Source: Chitinophagaceae bacterium
Lineage (GTDB): Bacteria > Bacteroidota > Bacteroidia > Chitinophagales > Chitinophagaceae
Assembly (NCBI GenBank): GCA_019454915.1
Contig: JACFNM010000202.1
Location: forward strand, 1 to 6,858
Direction: 5' to 3'
Length of the DNA stretch: 6,858 nucleotides
Shown here: positions 6,101-6,858 of the stretch, piece by piece
Position numbering within the stretch: the first letter of the stretch is position 1
Layout: each line of letters opens with the position of its first letter
Notes under the pieces: model-generated
Databases searched by the model: none
What the model was told of the DNA's origin: nothing
Seen by the model: only the letters and a program-made list of their open reading frames with translations
Position numbers and translations under genes: made by a program

Positions 6101-6236
6101 CTTTCCAGTCGAATGTCCCGAAGGGGGCTCTGTTCAATACTCGCACACAGTATCAACGCCAACCCGGATATCTTGCATTATGCAGACGGGCTTAGAAAAG
6201 TAATACAGCAATGCAACACCTGATACACAAACAACG
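6101..6236. repeat. 136-bp direct repeat, copy B (between toxin and methyltransferase)
   Basis: Ungapped direct partner of 4192-4327, about 76% identical. It sits after the ParE-like gene and before the methyltransferase gene on the minus strand, so the two copies bracket the restriction-modification pair. The best kept part is the right end, from AAAAGTAATACAGCAA (6197-6212) to AACAACG (6230-6236). A local palindrome TGCATTATGCA (6175-6185) is not shared by copy A. No transposase, integrase or target-site duplication is visible nearby. Confidence 0.85.
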
Positions 6237-6252
6237 CCGGAGTTATTCGGCG
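6235..6252 (-). terminator. weak terminator-like stem downstream of the toxin gene
   Basis: A CGCCG / CGGCG stem of 5 bp with an 8-nt loop is followed, on the minus strand, by TTGTTTGTG. It lies about 100 nt past the toxin stop, at the edge of repeat copy B. The short stem and broken T-run make it a weak candidate. Confidence 0.2.
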
Positions 6253-6352
6253 CACAATCCTTCGAAGTAAGATTCGACTTGAATATAAGATTTGGAATAT
6301 AGGGTTTTGTTGAACTATTCAATTCAAACATTAGTCATACTTCTAAACAGGG

Positions 6353-6655
6353 TCATTCGCTTAACCGATTTTCTATGTCCATTTGTTCGTGCAGGATTCT
6401 TATAATCTCAATTAGATTTTCCTTCTTATTGACTTTGTAAAAGATAAAATGCGATTTCACTTTTGAACGTAAATAAGCCTCTCTTATGTGGCTATAGTCT
6501 TTTCCGGCATCCGGATTTTCAGCTAAGTATTCAATTTCATCCAGTATCTGATTGTAATATCTGTCGGCTTGTTCTTTAGACCAATTTTCAAAAGTATAAA
6601 GCCAAATATTCTCCAGGTCATTTTGAGCCTCATTACTTATCTTATACCTCATCAT
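6353..6655 (-). CDS. parE: RelE/ParE-family toxin of a Type II toxin-antitoxin system
   Basis: A 100-residue toxin-like protein. The N-terminus YKISNEAQNDLENIWLYT (4-21), the segment ILDEIEYLAENPDAGKDY (37-54), the basic strand YLRSKVKSHFIFYKV (61-75) and the end IEIIRILHEQMD (82-93) match the ParE branch of the RelE/ParE fold. ParE members usually poison DNA gyrase, whereas RelE members cleave ribosome-bound mRNA; the pairing with a ParD-like antitoxin favours ParE, but the target is not proven. Its ATG (6653-6655) overlaps the antitoxin stop as ATGA, so translation is coupled. A second ATG follows directly and could be used instead. The full family length is present with no frameshift. This ParE is unrelated to the topoisomerase IV subunit of the same name. 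Confidence 0.88.
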   Translation of the reverse strand: MMRYKISNEAQNDLENIWLYTFENWSKEQADRYYNQILDEIEYLAENPDAGKDYSHIREAYLRSKVKSHFIFYKVNKKENLIEIIRILHEQMDIENRLSE

Positions 6656-6858
6656 CTGGCGACATATTTCTGATGAAGCGCTTTTAACAAGTTGTCTCGA
6701 TTAAAGTTCCTGACATAGCCCGACTTCTCCCCTTTCTTTAACTGCTTTATAAGTTCTGCCTTTTTAGCCTCTTCATACTCTAATAATCGCAACGCAGCCC
6801 TGACTACTTCACTTGCTGAAGAGAATTTCCCCGATTTAACCTGTTTATTTATGAAAAG
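6652..6858 (-). CDS. parD: ParD-like antitoxin, 5'-partial (cut by the right edge)
   Basis: The C-terminal 68 residues of a ParD-type antitoxin can be read from the right edge to a TGA at 6652-6654; the start lies outside the window. The visible part opens with FINKQVKSGKFSSASEVVRA and continues AALRLLE, a close match to the DNA-binding ribbon-helix-helix end of ParD proteins (QVxSGxFxSASEVVR). A charged, Lys-rich helix and a C-terminal tail (NFNRDNLLKALHQKYVAR) follow, the part expected to wrap the toxin. ParD proteins neutralise ParE and repress their own operon, so the operator should lie just beyond the right edge. The stop overlaps the toxin start by ATGA. Only the very N-terminus appears missing, judged against the usual length of about 80 residues. 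Confidence 0.85.
   Translation of the reverse strand, partial: LFINKQVKSGKFSSASEVVRAALRLLEYEEAKKAELIKQLKKGEKSGYVRNFNRDNLLKALHQKYVAR

Larger units (their letters stand above)
5986..6352. other. 367-bp gap without a supported gene (holds repeat copy B)
   Basis: This gap lies between the methyltransferase start and the 3' end of the ParE-like gene. Positions 5986-6100 are the methyltransferase upstream region with a promoter candidate. Positions 6101-6236 are repeat copy B. Positions 6237-6352 are unique AT-rich sequence after the toxin gene. A 65-codon minus-strand open frame at 6134-6331 covers part of the repeat and matches no family known to me, so it is not called. Confidence 0.6.

Noticed and set aside
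6178..6236. Another minus-strand frame in which both repeat copies share a stop at the same aligned position, with similar short peptides (...CCITF...stop)
   Set aside because: No ATG start in copy B, radical amino-acid changes near the stop, and similarity ends abruptly upstream. The shared frame follows from DNA similarity alone.
6134..6331. 65-codon minus-strand open frame covering repeat copy B
   Set aside because: The matching frame in copy A is interrupted by a stop, and substitutions between copies do not favour third codon positions.

Overview
The window suggests a member of the Bacteroidota. The evidence is secreted hydrolases with Sec or lipoprotein signals, A-rich regions ahead of starts instead of Shine-Dalgarno sequences, and two matches to the Bacteroidota -7 promoter element TANNTTTG, one of them with a well-spaced -33 TTG. 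The genus cannot be fixed from the sequence. No RNA gene, transposase, integrase or CRISPR array was found.

Left part (1-4052), an export-oriented enzyme region. It opens with the 3' part of a 5'-nucleotidase/acid phosphatase of the lipoprotein e(P4) family, which runs off the left edge. After a 209-bp gap with a good promoter and a leader hairpin comes a tight three-gene operon. It encodes a secreted calcineurin-like phosphoesterase with a purple-acid-phosphatase-type N-domain, a lipoprotein of the endonuclease/exonuclease/phosphatase (EEP) family, and a GH16 glycoside hydrolase lipoprotein with a non-ATG start. All three should act in the periplasm or at the cell surface. A convergent gene for a small DUF2905 membrane protein closes this part.

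Right part (about 4190-6858), a defence or accessory region with every gene on the minus strand. In transcription order it holds a ParD-like antitoxin (cut by the right edge) and a ParE-like toxin (overlapping as ATGA), a 136-bp repeat (copy B), a Type II restriction-modification pair (beta-class DNA methyltransferase overlapping a PmeII-family restriction endonuclease by 41 nt), then a second copy of the repeat (copy A). The two copies align without a gap over 136 bp at about 76% identity (103/136, counted by hand), in direct orientation, and bracket the restriction-modification genes exactly.

The most interesting point is this modular order: two addiction-type modules on one strand, each followed by the same non-coding repeat. 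It resembles a cassette array or repeat-mediated insertion of selfish modules, but no recombinase or classical integron attC core is visible, so the mechanism is open.
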